A stretch of 64,000 nt of DNA. Source: Aristolochia californica. Lineage: Eukaryota; Streptophyta; Magnoliopsida; Piperales; Aristolochiaceae. Both the position numbers and the translations under genes were made by a program. The stretch is taken from NCBI GenBank assembly GCA_029961685.1, contig JARWKL010000006.1, positions 9,306,748 through 9,370,747 on the forward strand, given 5' to 3'. Shown here piece after piece: positions 7,660-21,100 of this stretch; the first letter of the stretch is position 1, and every line of letters starts with the position of its first letter. Below the pieces are notes generated by a model. The model did no database searches. It had not been told where the DNA came from and saw only the letters and a list, made by a program, of their open reading frames with translations.

Positions 7660-7696
7660 AAGGCGAAACCCTGAATATCCAAGTGTGGAGTAAGCT
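7660..7696 (+). other. Short remnant downstream of the PBS
   Basis: Non-satellite sequence, 'aggcgaaaccctgaatatcc' and a little more, that ends at the right junction near 'taagctataa'. The ATG within the PBS opens a frame of about 14 codons that stops at the junction, so nothing can be said of its product. Confidence 0.6.
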
Positions 7697-8003
7697 ATAA
7701 TTTCAAAAAGTGTCTATAATTTTTAGGGATTGTAAATTCTTTCTAGTTTTTATATATTAGGTTTTGCAATCGTCGGGAAAAGTGGGAGTTGTGGGATTTT
7801 TAAAATATAGCCCGTTACGCATGATAAATCGCTTTACAATTATCTATAATTGTTTGGTTACCTTTTTGTATGTGGGCAAAATAATGAGTTTTTTGACTCG
7901 AGAAAATATCCCACTGCACATTTACATGAGAATTTAATGAGCATTTGTTATTCTCTTTAAAAGGTTTGGATCCATAGGTCATTTTCAGCTTTAACATGTT
8001 TCA
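7697..8003 (+). repeat. Right copy of the duplicated satellite flank
   Basis: Partner of 1064-1369. It starts at the phase 'ataatttcaaaaagtg' and passes through the B-class deletion and the BamHI anchor at 7968. Just after the point where the left copy breaks off, it continues as ordinary satellite. Confidence 0.8.
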
Positions 8004-11000
8004 AACATTCACATCCATTTTTAAAACATGTGTAGAAATCTCTTTCTTATAAAATTCCAAGCTATAAGGGTTTAACTAGTGGAATTTTCCAAACTTGGTT
8101 AACAATAATTTTGTGTTCATTTGTGGTTTGTGAATAATTTTCTTTACTTACATTTTTTATTGTTTTAAACTTTTTCCATATAAAAACTCAAAAATTATCA
8201 TTTTGTTGTGATCTATTTGCGTTTTCATCTCTTTTCTTGTTTACGAGATGAAGGGGCTGTGGAAACGCAAATTTTGATTTAAGAAAAACTTTACATCTAA
8301 ATTTAAAATGCACAATGCACAAATGTAGAGGTAGATAATTCAAAAATTGTCTGTTATTTTAAAGGATTATAAACTCTTTTTATTTTTTATAAATGAGGTT
8401 TTGCATAGGGGGAGATGGGGATTTGTAAACTTAGAGTTGACTCCCAATCCATAAGTCATTTCAAACAAAAATATAGCCCGTTACGCATGATAAATCGCTT
8501 TACATTCACCTATGATTGTTAGGTCTATTTTTTGTAAGTGGGCAAAATAATAGCTTGTTTGACTCGGGTAAATATCCCACCGCACGTTCACTTGAGAATT
8601 TAATGAGCGTTTGTTATTTTCTTTAAAAGGTTTGGATCCATAGGTCATTTAGAACTTAAGCAGGTTTCAAGCATGCATATCCATTTTTAAAATGTAGAAA
8701 TCTCTTTCTTATAAAATTCCAAGCTATTCAGGTTGAACTAGTGGCATTTACCAAACTTGGATAACAAAACTTCTGGGTTCATTTGTGGTGTGTGAATAAA
8801 TTTTCTTTACTGGCATTGGTAATTGTTTTAAACTTTTTCCATACATAAACTTTCCAATTTTCATTTTTTTTGTGACCTATTTGCGTTTTCATCTCTTTTG
8901 TTGTTTACGAGATGAAGGGGTAGTGGAAACTCAAGTTTTGATTGAAGAAAAAAGTATACATAAAAAATTGAAAGTGTCTGTAATTTTTAGGGATTGTAAA
9001 CTATTTTTAGTTTTTATATATTAGGTTTTGAAATCCACGGGAAAAGGGGGAGGTTGGGGATTTTTAAACTGAGTGTTGACTGCCAATACATAAGTCATTT
9101 CTTAAAAAAATATAGCCCATTACACATGATAAATCACTTTACAATCATCTATGATTGTTAGGTCTGCTTATTGTAAGTGGGCAAAATAATGGCTTGTTTG
9201 ACTCGGGTAAATATCCCACCGCATGTTCACTTGAGAATTTAATGAGCGATTGTTATTCTCTTTAAAAGGTATCCATAGGTCATTTGCATATTTAACAGGT
9301 TTCTTGCATGCATATCCATTTTTAAAACATCTATAGAAAGCTCGTTCTTTTAAAATTCCAAGCTATTAGAGTTGAACTAGTGGAATTTCCCAAACTTGGA
9401 TAACAAAACTTTTGTGTTTATTTTTGGGGTGTGAATAAATTTTCTTTACTTACATTTGTTATTGTTTGAAACTTTTTCCATAAATAAACTCTAAAATTTT
9501 AATTTTGTTTTGATCATTTTGCGTTTTCGTCATTTTTCTTGTTTACAAGATGAAGGGGGAGTGGAAAGTCATGTTTTGATTTAAGAAAAAAATATACATC
9601 TAAATTTGAAATTCACAAATCCCAAATGTAGATGGAGATAATTCATAAAAGTATCTGTAATTTTTAGTGATTTTAAACTCTTTCTAGTTTTTACATATTA
9701 GGTTTTGCAATCGTCCGAAAAAGTTGGAGCCTGGGTATTTTTAAAATATAGCCCGTTACGCTTGATAAATTGCTTTACAATCATTTATGATTGTTAGGTC
9801 AGGTTTTAGTAAGTGGGCAAAATAATGGCTTGTTTGACTCTGGAAAATATCCCACCGCACGTTTACTTGAGAATTTAATGAGCATTTGTTATTCTCTATA
9901 AAAAGTTTGAATCCATAGGTCCTTTTTCATCTTTAACTTGTTTCAAGCATTCATATCCATTTTTTAAACATGTGCAGAAATCTCTTTCTTATAAAATTCC
10001 AAGCTATAAGGGTTTAACTAGTGGAATTTCCCAAACCTGGATAACAATACTTTTGTGTTCATTTGTGGTGTGTGAATAATTTTCTTTACTTACATTTGTT
10101 ATTGTTTTAATCTTTTTCCATACATAAACTCTAAAATTATCATTTTGTTGTGATCTAATTGCGTCTTCATCTCTTTTCTTGTTTACGAGATGAGGGGGGA
10201 GTGGAAACACAAATTTTGATTTAAGAAAAAAGTATACATCTAAAATGGACACAATGCACAAATGTAGAGGAAGATAATTCCAAATGTGTCAGTAATTTTG
10301 AGGGATTTTAAACTCTTTTTAGTTTTTATAAATTAGGTTTTACAATTGTCGGGAAAAGGGGGAGGCGGGGGATTTTTAAAGTGAGAGTTGACTCCCAATC
10401 CATAAGTCATTTCAAAGAAAAATATAGCCAGTTACGCATGATAAATCACTTTACAATCACCTATGATTGTTTGGTCTGCTTTCTGTAAGTGGGCAAAATA
10501 AAGGCTTGTTTGACTCATGTAAATATCCCACCGAACATTCACTTGAGAATTTAATGAGCGTTTGTTATTCTCTTTAAAAGGTTTAGATCCATAGGTCATT
10601 TGCATCTTAAACAGGTTTCACGCATGCATATCCATTTTTAAAACATGTGTAGAACTCTTTTTCTTATAAAATTCCAAGCTATTATGGTTGAACTAGTGGC
10701 ATTTCCTAAACTCGGATAGTAAAACTTTTGGGTTCATTTGTCGTGTGTGAATAAATTTTCTTTATTGACCTTTGTTATTGTTTTAAACTTTTTCCAAACA
10801 TAAACTTTCAATTTTTCATTTTGTTGTGATCTATTTGCGTTTTCATCTCTTTTCTAGTTTACGAGATGAAGGTGTAGTGGAAACTCAAGTTTTGGTTGAA
10901 GAAAAAAGTATACAACTAAAATTAAAAGTGTTTGTAATTTTTAAGGATTGTAAACTATTTTTAGTTTTTATATATTAAGTTTTGAAATCATCGGGAAAAG

Positions 11001-14000
11001 GGGGAGGCGGGGGATTTTTAAACCGAGTGCTGGCTGCCCATCCATAAATCATTTCTTACAAAAATATAGCCCATTACAAATGAAAAATCACTTTACAATC
11101 ATCTATGATTGTTTGGTCTGCTTTTTGTAAGTGGGCAAAATAATGGCTTGTTTGACTCGGGTAAATATCCCACCGCACGTTCACTTGAGAATTTAATGAG
11201 CGTTTGTTATTCTCTTTAAAAGGTTTGGATCCATAGGTCAATTGCATGTTTAACTGGTTTCAAGCATGAATATCCATTTTTAAAACATCAGTAGAATGCT
11301 CTTTCGTATTAAATTCAAAGCTATTAGAGTTGAACTAGTGAAATTTCCCAAATTTGGATAACAAAACTTTTGTGTTCACTTTTGCTGTGTGAATAAATTT
11401 TCTTTACTGACATTTGGTATTGTTTGAAACTTTTTCCATAAATAAACTCTAAAATTTTCATTTTGTTGTGATCTTGTTTACGAGATGAAGGGGGAGTGGA
11501 AACTCATGCTTTGATTTAAGAAAAAAGTATACATCTAAAATTGAAATGCAGAAATCACAAATGTAGATGGAGATAATTCCAATAAGTGTGTGTCATTTTT
11601 ATGGATTATAAACTCTTTCTAGTTTTTATATATTAGGTTTTGCAATCGTCCGAAAAAGTGGGAGTCGGGGGATTTTTAAAATATAGCCCGTTACGCATGA
11701 TAAATTGCTTTAGAATCATCTATGATTGTTAGGTCAGCTTTTTGTAAGTGGGCAAAATAATGGCTTGATTGACTCGAGAAAATATGCCACCGCACGTTTA
11801 CATGAGAATGTAATGAGTGTTTTTTATTCTCTTTAAAAGGTTTGGATCCATATGTCATTTTCATATTTAACATGTTTCAAGCATTCATATCAATTTTTAA
11901 AACATGCGTAAAAATCTCTTTCTTATAAAATTCCAATCTATAAGGGTTTAACTAGTGGAATTTCCAAAACTTGGATAACAATACTTTTGTGTTCATTTCT
12001 GGTGTGTGAATAATTTTCTTTACTTAAATTTGTTATTGTTTTAAACTTTTTTCATACATAGACTATAAAATTGTCATTTTGTTGTCATCTATTTGCGTTT
12101 TCATCTTTTCTTTTTTTTATGAGATGAGTGGGGAGTGGAAACACAAGTTTAGATTTAAGAAAAAATTATACATCTAAAATGGAAATGTACAATGCACAAA
12201 TGTAAAGGGAGATAATTCCAAAAGTGTCTATGATTTAGAGGGATTGTAAACTCTTTTTAGTTTTTATAAATTAGGTTTTGTAATTGTTTGGAAAAGGGGG
12301 AGGCGAGGGATTTTTAATCTGAGAGTTGACTCCCAATCCATAAGTCATTTCATACAAATATATAGCCCGTTACGCATGATAAATCACTTTACAATCACCT
12401 ATGATTGTTAGGTTTGCTTTTTGTAAGTGGGCAAATTAATGGCTTGTTTAACTCGGGTAAATATCCCAACGAACTTTCACTTGAGAATTTAATGAGCATT
12501 TGTTATTCTTTTTAAAAGGTTTGGATCCATACGTCATTTTCATCTTAAATAGGTTTCAAGCATGCATATCCATTTTTAAAACATGTGTAGAAATCTCTTC
12601 CTTATAAAATTCGAAGCTATTACGGTTGTACTAGTGGCATTTCCTAAACTTGGATAACAAAACTTTTGTGTTCATTTATGTTGTGTGAATAAATTTTCCT
12701 TACTAACATTTGTTATTGTTTTAAACTTTTTCCATACATAAACTTTCAAATTTTCATTTTGTTGTGATCTATTTGCGTTTTCATCTCTTTTCTTGTTTAC
12801 GAGATGAAGGGGTAGTGGAAACTCTAGTTTTGATTGAAAAAAAAAAGTATACATCTAAAATTGAAAGTGTCTGTAATTTTTAGGCATTGTAAACTATTTT
12901 TAGTTTTTATAAATTTGGTTTTGCAATCATCGGAAAAAAAGGGGAGACAGGGGATTTTTAAACTGGGTGTTGACTACCAATCCATAAGTCATTTGATACA
13001 AAAATATAGCCTGTTACACTTGATAAATCACTTTACAATCATCTATGATTGTTAGGTTAGCTTTTTGTAAGTGGGCAAAATAATGATTTATTTGACTCGA
13101 GTAAATATCCCACTACACGTTCAGATGAGAATTTAATGAGCATTTTTTATTCTCTTTAAAAGGTTTGGATCCAAAGGTCATTTGCATCTTTAACAGGTTT
13201 CAAGCATGCATTTCCATTTTTTAAAACATCTACAAAATGCTCTTTCTTATAAAATTCCAAGATATTAGAGTTGAACTAGTGGAATTTCACAAACTTGGAT
13301 AAAAAAACTCTTGTGTTCATTTGTGGTGTGTGAATATTTTTTTCTTTACGTACATTTGTTATTGTTTGAAACTTTTTCCGTAAATAAACTCTAAAATTTT
13401 CATTTTGTTGTGATCTTTTTGCGTTTTCATCACTTTTCATGTTTACGAGATGAAGGGGGAGGTGGAAACACATGTTTTGATTTAAGAAAAAAGTATGCAT
13501 GTCAAATTAAAATGCACAATGCACAAATGTAGATAGAGATAATTCCAAAAAGTGTCTGTTATTTTTAGAGATTGTAAAATCTTTCTAGTTTTTATATATT
13601 AGGTTTTGCAATCGTCGGGAATAGTGGGAGTCAGATGAATTTTAAAATATAGCCCGTTACGTATGATAAATCGCTTTACAATCATCTATGATTGTTAGGT
13701 CAGCTTTTCGTAAGTGGGAAAATAATGACTTGTTTGACTCGGGAAAATATCCCACCAGACGTTTACATGAGAATTTAATGAGCGTCTTTTATTCTCTTTA
13801 AAAGGTTTGGCTCCATAGGTCATTTTCATCTTTAACATGTTTCAAGCATTCATATCCATTTTTAAAACATGTGACGAAATCTCTTTCTTATAAAATTCCA
13901 AGCTATAAGGGTTTAACTAGTGGAATTTCCCAAACTTAGATAACAATACTTTTGTGTTCATTTGTGGTATGTGAATAATTTTCTTTACTTAGATTTGTTA

Positions 14001-15156
14001 TTGTTTTAAAAATTTTCCATACATAAACTCTAAAATTATCATTTTGTTGTAATGTATTTGAGTTTTCATCTCTTTTCTTGTTTACGAGGTGGAAACGCAA
14101 GTTTTTATTTAAGAAAAAATTATACATTTCAAATGGAAATGCACAATGCACAAATGTAGGGGAAGATAATTCCAAAAGTGTCCGTAATTTTGAGGGATTT
14201 TAAAGTCTTTTTAGTTCTTATAAATTAGGTTTTGCAATTGTCAGGAAAAGGGGGAGGCAGGGCATTTTTAAACTAAGGGTTGACTCCCAATCCATAAGTC
14301 ATTTCATACAAAAATATAGCCCGTTACACATGATAAATCTCTTTACAATCACCTATGATTGTAAGGTTTTCTTTTTTTAAGTGGGCAAAATAATGGTTTG
14401 TTTGACTCGGGTAAATATCCCACCGCACGTTCACTTGAGAATTTAATGTGTGTTTGTTATTCTATTTAAAAAGGTTTGGGTACATAGGAAATTTTCATCT
14501 TTAACATGTTTCAAGCATTCATATCCATTTTTAAAACATGTGTAGAAATCTCTTTCTTATAAAATTCCAAGCAATTAGGGTTTAACATGTGGAATTTCCC
14601 AAACTTGGATAACAATACTTTTTTGTTCATTTGTGGTGTGTAAGTAATTTTCTTTACTTACATTTGTTATTGTTTTAAACTTTTGCCATACATAAACTCT
14701 AAAATTTTCATTTTGTTGTGATCTATTTGTTGTTTCATCACTTTTCTTCTTTACGAGATGAAGGGGGAATGGAAATTCATGTTTTGATTTAAGGAAAAAG
14801 TATACAACTAAAATATAAATGCACAATGCACAAATGTAGAGGGAGATAATTCCAAAAGTTGTGTGTAAGTTTTTGGGATTGTAAACTCTTTCTAGTCTTT
14901 ATATACTAGGTTTTGCACTCATCGGGAAAGGGGGAGGTTGGGGGATTTTTAAACTGAGTATTGACTACCGATCCATAAGTCATTTCTTACAAAAATATAG
15001 CCCGTTACGCATGATAAAATGCTTTACAATCATCGTGATTGTTAGGTCTGCTTTTTGTAAGTGGGCAAAATAATGGCTTGTATCACTTGGGTAAATTGCC
15101 CACCAGACATTCACTTGAGAATTTAATGAGTGTTAGTTATTCTCTTTAAAAGGTTT
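7697..15156. repeat. Type I satellite with a trimeric (A-B-C) higher-order repeat of about 1.95 kb
   Basis: Anchor positions: 7968, 8634, 9267 (degenerate), 9909, 10585, 11227, 11844, 12523, 13167, 13809, 14478 and 15157. Three monomer variants rotate. A lacks the 'aatgcacaatgcacaaatg' segment (about 8970, 10920, 12860). B lacks about 40 bp before 'atatagcccgtta' (about 7795, 9735, 11675, 13637). C has 'gtttaactagtgg' and 'gtgaataattttc' (about 8070, 10015, 11950, 13913). Each marker recurs every 1935-1965 bp. The pattern fades after about 14.5 kb. No genes; the short minus-strand ORFs are repeat translations. Confidence 0.9.
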
Positions 15157-18100
15157 GGATCCATAGTTCATTTTCATCTTTAACATGTTTTAAGCATTCG
15201 TATCCTTTTTAAAACATATGTTGAAATCTCTTTCTTATAAAATTCCAAGCTATTTGCGTTTAACTAGTGGAATTTCCCAAACTTGGATAAAAATACTTTT
15301 GTGTTCATTTGTCATGTGTGAATACTTTTCTTTAGTTACATTTGTTATTATTTTAAACTTTTTCCCTACATAAACTCTAAAATTATCATTTTGTTGTGAT
15401 CTATTTGCGTTTTTATCTCTTTTCTTGTTTACGAGAAGAAGGGCGAGTGGAAACGCAAGTTGTGATTTATGAAAAAAGTATACATCTAAAATGGAAATCA
15501 ACAATGGACAAATGAAGAGGGAGCTAATTTCAAAAAGTGTTGGTAATTTTTAGGGATTGTAAAATCTTTTTAATTTTTATATTTTAGGTTTTGCAATCGT
15601 GGGAAAAGGGGGAGGCGGGGGATTTTTAAATAGAGTGTTGACTCCCAATCATAAGTCATTTCTAACAAAAATATAGCCCATTAGGCATGATAAATTGCTT
15701 TACAATGATTTATGATTGTTAGGTCACCTTTTTTTTAAGTGGGGTAAACAATTACTTGTTTTACTCGGGTAAATATCCCACCGCATGTTCATTTGAGAAG
15801 TTAATGAGCGTTTGTTATTCTATTTAAAAAGTTTTGATTCATAGGTCATTTGAGTCTTTAACATGTTTCAAGCATGCATATCCATTTGTAAAACATGTCA
15901 AAAAATATCTTTCTTATAAAATTCCAAGCTATTTGGTTTAAACTAGTGGAATTTCCAAAACTAGGATAACAAAACTTTTGTGGTCATTTGTGGTGGGTGA
16001 ATAAATTTTCTATACTTACATTTGTTATTGTTTTAAACTTTTTTCACACATAAACTCTAAAATTTTCATTTTTTTTATTTATTTGCGTTTTCATTTCTTT
16101 TCTTGTTTCCTTGATGAAGGGGGAGTTGAAACTCAAGTTTTGATTTAAGAAAAAAGTATAGGTCTGAAATGGAAATGCACAATGCACAAATGTAGAGGGA
16201 GATACTCACAAAAAATGTCTTTAATTTTTAGGGATTGGAAACTCTTTCCAATTTTTATATATTAGGTTTTGCAATCGTAGGGAAAAGAGGGGGGGGGGGG
16301 GGGGGGGGGGAGGGTTTAAACTGAGTTTTGACACCTAATCCATAAGTCATTTTATACAAAAAATATAGCCCGTTACGCATGATAAATTCCTTTACTATCA
16401 TCTATGATTGTTAGGTCAGTTTTTTTGTGAGTGGGAAAAATAATAGCTTGTTTGACTCGGGCAAAAATATTCCACCGCACAAATACTTGAGAATTTAATG
16501 AGCGTTTGTTATTCTCTTTAAAAGGTTTGGATCCGTAGGTCATTTTAATATTTAACATGTTTAAAGCAAGCATTTTCATTTTTAAAACATGTGTGGAAAA
16601 TTCTTTCATATAAAATTCCAAGCTATTAGGGTTGAACTAGTGGAATCTCCCAAACTTGGATAACAAAACTTTTGTGTTTATTTGTGGTGTGTGAATAAAT
16701 TTTCTTTATTGACATTTTTATTGTTTTAAACTTTTTCCATACATAAACTCTAAAATTTTCATTTTGTTGTGATATATTTGCGTTTTCATCTCTTTTCTTG
16801 TTTACAAGATGAAGGGGTAGTGGAAACTCAAGTTTTGATATAAGAAAAAAGCAGACATCTAAAATGGAAATGCACAATGCACAAATGTAGCGGGAGATAA
16901 TTCATTAAAGTGTCAGAAAATTTTAGGATTTTTTAAACTCTTTTTAGTTTTTATATATTAGGTTTTGCAAACGTTGGAAAAAGGGGGAGGTGAAGGATTT
17001 TTAAACTGTATGTTGATTCCCAATCCATAAGTCATTTCTTACAAACATATAGCCCATTACGCATGAGAAATTGCTTTACAATAATCTATGATTGTGAGGT
17101 CTGCTTTTTTTAAGTGGGTAAAATAATGGCTTGTTTGACTCGGGTAAATATCCCACCACATGTTCACTTGAGAATTTAATGAGCGTTTATTATCCTCTTT
17201 AAAAGTTTTGGATCCATAGGTCATTTGCATCTTTAACATGTTTCAAGCATGGATATCCATTTTTAAAACATGTGCATAAATCTCTTTCTTATAAAATTCC
17301 AAGTTATTAGGGTTAAACAAGTGGAATTTCCCAAACATGGATAAAAATACTTTTGTGTTCATTTGTTGTATGTGAATAAATTTGCTTTACTTACATTTGT
17401 TATTTTTTTGAACTTTTTCCATACATAAACTCTAACATTTTCATTTTGTTTTGATCTATTTGCATTTTCATCACTTTTCTTGTTTACAAGATGAAGGGGG
17501 AGTGGAAACACAAGCTTTGTTTTAAGAAAAAAGTATACATCGAAAAAGGAATTGCACAATGCACAAATGTAGAGGGAGATAATTCCAAAAAGTGTCTGTA
17601 ATTTTTAAGGATTGTAAACTCTTTTTAGTTTTTATATATTAGGTTTTGCAATCGTCTAGAAAAGGAGGTGGCGGAGCAATTTTAAACTGAGTGTTGACTC
17701 CCAATCCATAAATCATTTCTTACAAAAATATAGCCCGTTAGGCATGATAAATCACTTTACCATCATCTATGATTGTTAGGTCAGCTTTTTGTAAGTGGGC
17801 AAAATAATGGCTTGTTTGACTCAGGTTAATATCCCACTGCACGTTCACTTGAGAATTTAATGAGCGTTTGTTATTCTCTTTTAAAGGTTTGGATCCATAG
17901 GTCATTTGCTTCTTTAACATGATTCAAGCATGCATATCCATTTTTAAAACATGTGTCATTTTTATAAAATTCCAAGCTATTAGGGTTGAACTAGTGGAAT
18001 TTCCCAAACTTGGATAACAAAATGTTTGTGTTCATTTGTGGTGTGTGAATTAATTTTCTTTACTTACATTTGTTATTTTTTTAAACGTTTTCCACACATA

Positions 18101-21100
18101 AACTCTAAAATTTTCATTTTGTTGTGATCTATTTGCGTTTTCACTGCCCTTCTTTGTTTACGAGATGAAGGGCAAGTGGAAACTCAAGTTTTGATTTTAG
18201 AATAAAGTATAAATCTAAAAAGGAAATCCACAATGGACAAATGTAGAGGGAAATAATTCCACAAAGTGTCTCTAATTTTTAGGGATTGTAAAATCTTTTA
18301 AGTTTTTATATATTAGGTTTTTTAATCGTCAGGAAAAAGGGGAGGCGGGGGATTTTTAAACTGAGGGTTGACTCCTCTTCCATATGTCATTTCTTACAAA
18401 AATATAGCCCGTTACGCATCGTTTTACAATCATCTATGACTGTTAGGTCAGCTTTTTGTAAGTGGGCAAATTATTGCCTTGTTTTACTCGGGTGAATATC
18501 CCACCGCACATTCACCTGAGAATTTAACAAGCGTTTGTTGTTCTCTTTAAAAGGTTTGGATCCATAGGCCATTTGCATCTTTAACATGTTTCAAGCATGG
18601 TTATCCATTTTTAAAACATGCGTAGAAATCTCTTTCTTATAAAATTCCAAGCTATAAGGGTTTAACTAGTGGAATTGCCCAAACTTGGATGACAAAACTT
18701 TTGTGTTTATTTGTGGTGTGTGAATAAATTTTATATACTTACATTTTTTATTGTTTTAATATTTTTCCATACATAAACTCAAAAATTTTCATTTTGTTGT
18801 GATCTATTTGCGTTTTTATCTCTTTTCTTGTTTACGAGATGAAGGGGGAGTGGAAACTCAAGTTTTGATTTAAGAAAAACGTATACATCTAAAATGAAAA
18901 TGCGAATTGCACAAATGTAAAGGGAGATAATTCAAAAAAGTCTTTGTAATTTTTAGGGATATTAACTCTTTCTAGTTTTTATATATTAGGTTTTACAATC
19001 GTCGGGAAAAGGGGGAGGAGAGGGATTTTTAAACTGAGTGTTGACTCGCAATCCATAAGACATTTCTATAAAAAATATAGACTGTTACACATGTTAAATC
19101 GCTTTACAACAATCTATGACTATTCGGTCAGATTTTTTTAAGTGGGCAAAATAATGGCTTGTTTGACTCAGGTAAATATCCCACCGCACGTTCACTTAAG
19201 AATTTAATGAGTGTATGTTATTCTCTTTAAAAGGTTTGGATCCATAGGTCATTTTCATCTTTAACATGTTCCAAGCATGCAAATCCATTTTTAAAACATG
19301 TGTCTTTCTTATAAAATTCCAAGTTATTAGGCTTGAACTAGTGGAAGTTCCCAAACTTGGATAACAAAACTTTTGTGTTCATTTGTGGTGTGTGAATATA
19401 TTTTCTTTACTTACATTTGGTTTTTTTTTTAACTTTTTACACACTTCAACTGTAAAATTTTCATTTTGTTGTGATCTATTTGCGTTTTCATCTCTTTTCT
19501 TTATTAACGTGATGAAGGGGAAGCGTAAACTCAGGTTTTTATTTAAGTACACAAATAAATTATAAATGTACAACGGACAAATGTAGAGGGAGATAATTCC
19601 AGAAAGTGTCTCTAATTTTTAGGGATTGTAAACTCTTTCTAGTTTTTATATATTAGGTTTTGCAATCGTCGGGTAAAGGGGGAGGCAGGGGATTTTTAAA
19701 CTGAGTATTGACTCCCAATCGATAAGTAATTTCTTAAAAAAATAAAGCCCGTTATGCATGATAAATCGCTTTACAATCATCTATGATTGTTAGGTCAGCT
19801 TAGTTAGTGGGCAAAATAATCGCTACTTTGACTCGTGTATATATATCCCACCGCACGTACACTTGAGAATTTAGTGACAGTTTAATATTGTCTTTAAGAA
19901 GTTTGGATCCATTGGTCATTTGCATCTTTAACAAGTTTCAAGCATGCATATCAATTTTTAAAACATGTGTAGAAATCTCTTTCTTTCAAAATTGAAAGCT
20001 ATTAGGGTTGAACTAGTGGAATTTCCAAAACTCTGATAACAAAACTTTTGTGTTCTTTTGTGGTGTGTGAATAAATTTTATTTACTTACGTTTGTTCTTG
20101 TTTTAAACTTTTTCAATACATAAACACTAAAATTTTCATTTTGTTGTGATCTTTTTGCGTTTTCATCTTTTTTCTTGTTTACGAGATAATGGGGAAGTGG
20201 AAACTCTAGTCTTGATTTATGAAAAAAGTATACTTCTAGAATGGAAATGCACAATGCACAAATGTAGAGGGAGATAATTCCAAAAACTATTTGTAATTTT
20301 TAGGAATTGTAAACTCTTTTTAATTTTTATATATTAGGTTTTGCAAATGTTGGGAAAAGGGGGAGGCGAGGGATTTTTAAAATGTATGTTGATTCCTAAT
20401 CCATAAGTCATTTTGTTACAAAAATATAGCCCGTTACGCATGATAAATTGCTTTACAATAATCTATGATTGTGAGGTCTGCTTTTTTTAAGTGGGTATAA
20501 TAATGGCTTGTTTGACTCAGGTAAATATCCCACCACATGTTCACTTGAGAATTTAATGAGTGTTTATTATTCTCTTTAAAAGTTTTGGATCCATAGGTCA
20601 TTTGCATCTTTAACATGTTTCAAGCATGCATATCCATTTTTAAAACATGTGCATAAATCTCTTTCTTATAAAATTCCAAGTTATTAGGTTTAAACAAGTG
20701 GAATTTCCCAAACATGGATAAAAATACTTTTGTGTTCATTTGTTGTATGTGAATAAATTTACTTTACTTGCATTTGTTATTTTTTTGAACTTTTTCCATA
20801 CATAAACTCTAGCATTTTTATTTTGTTTTGATCTATTTGCATTTTCATCACTTTTCTTGTTTACGAGATGAAGGGGAAGTGGAAACTCAAGCTTTGTTTT
20901 AAGAAAAAAGTATACATCTAAGAAGGAATTGCACAATGCACAAATGTAGAGGGAGGTAATTCCAAAAAGTGTCTGTAATTTTTAAGGATTATAAAATCTT
21001 TTTAGTTTTTATATATTAGGTTTTGCAATCGTCTGGAAAAGGAGGAGGCGGGGGAATTTTAAACTGAGTGTTGACTCCCAATCCATAAGTCATTTCTTAC

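Larger units (their letters stand above)
1369..7696 (+). mobile_element. Composite caulimovirid-like (endogenous pararetrovirus) insertion in the satellite array
   Basis: Non-satellite block between two satellite half-monomers. In order it holds a partial viroplasmin/TAV reading frame, a unique spacer, inverted-repeat arm 1 with two hydrophobic ORFs, a longer viroplasmin ORF, inverted-repeat arm 2, a purine-rich minisatellite, its pyrimidine-rich inverse, and a Met-tRNA primer-binding-like site with about 37 bp beyond it. The viroplasmin domain and the PBS in the same orientation fit a degraded caulimovirid. I see no reverse transcriptase, RNase H, protease, coat or movement gene, so this is a fragment. 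A rearranged LTR retroelement that carries a viroplasmin domain is the main alternative. The left junction shares 'caaagg'-type microhomology with the TAV sequence. Confidence 0.7.

Noticed and set aside
10004..10261. Recurrent ~80-codon minus-strand ORFs ending ...KSIVIQVWEIP in type I monomers, and plus-strand MFQACISIFK... ORFs in type II
   Set aside because: Same reason: chance-open frames in a repeated monomer, disrupted in most copies.
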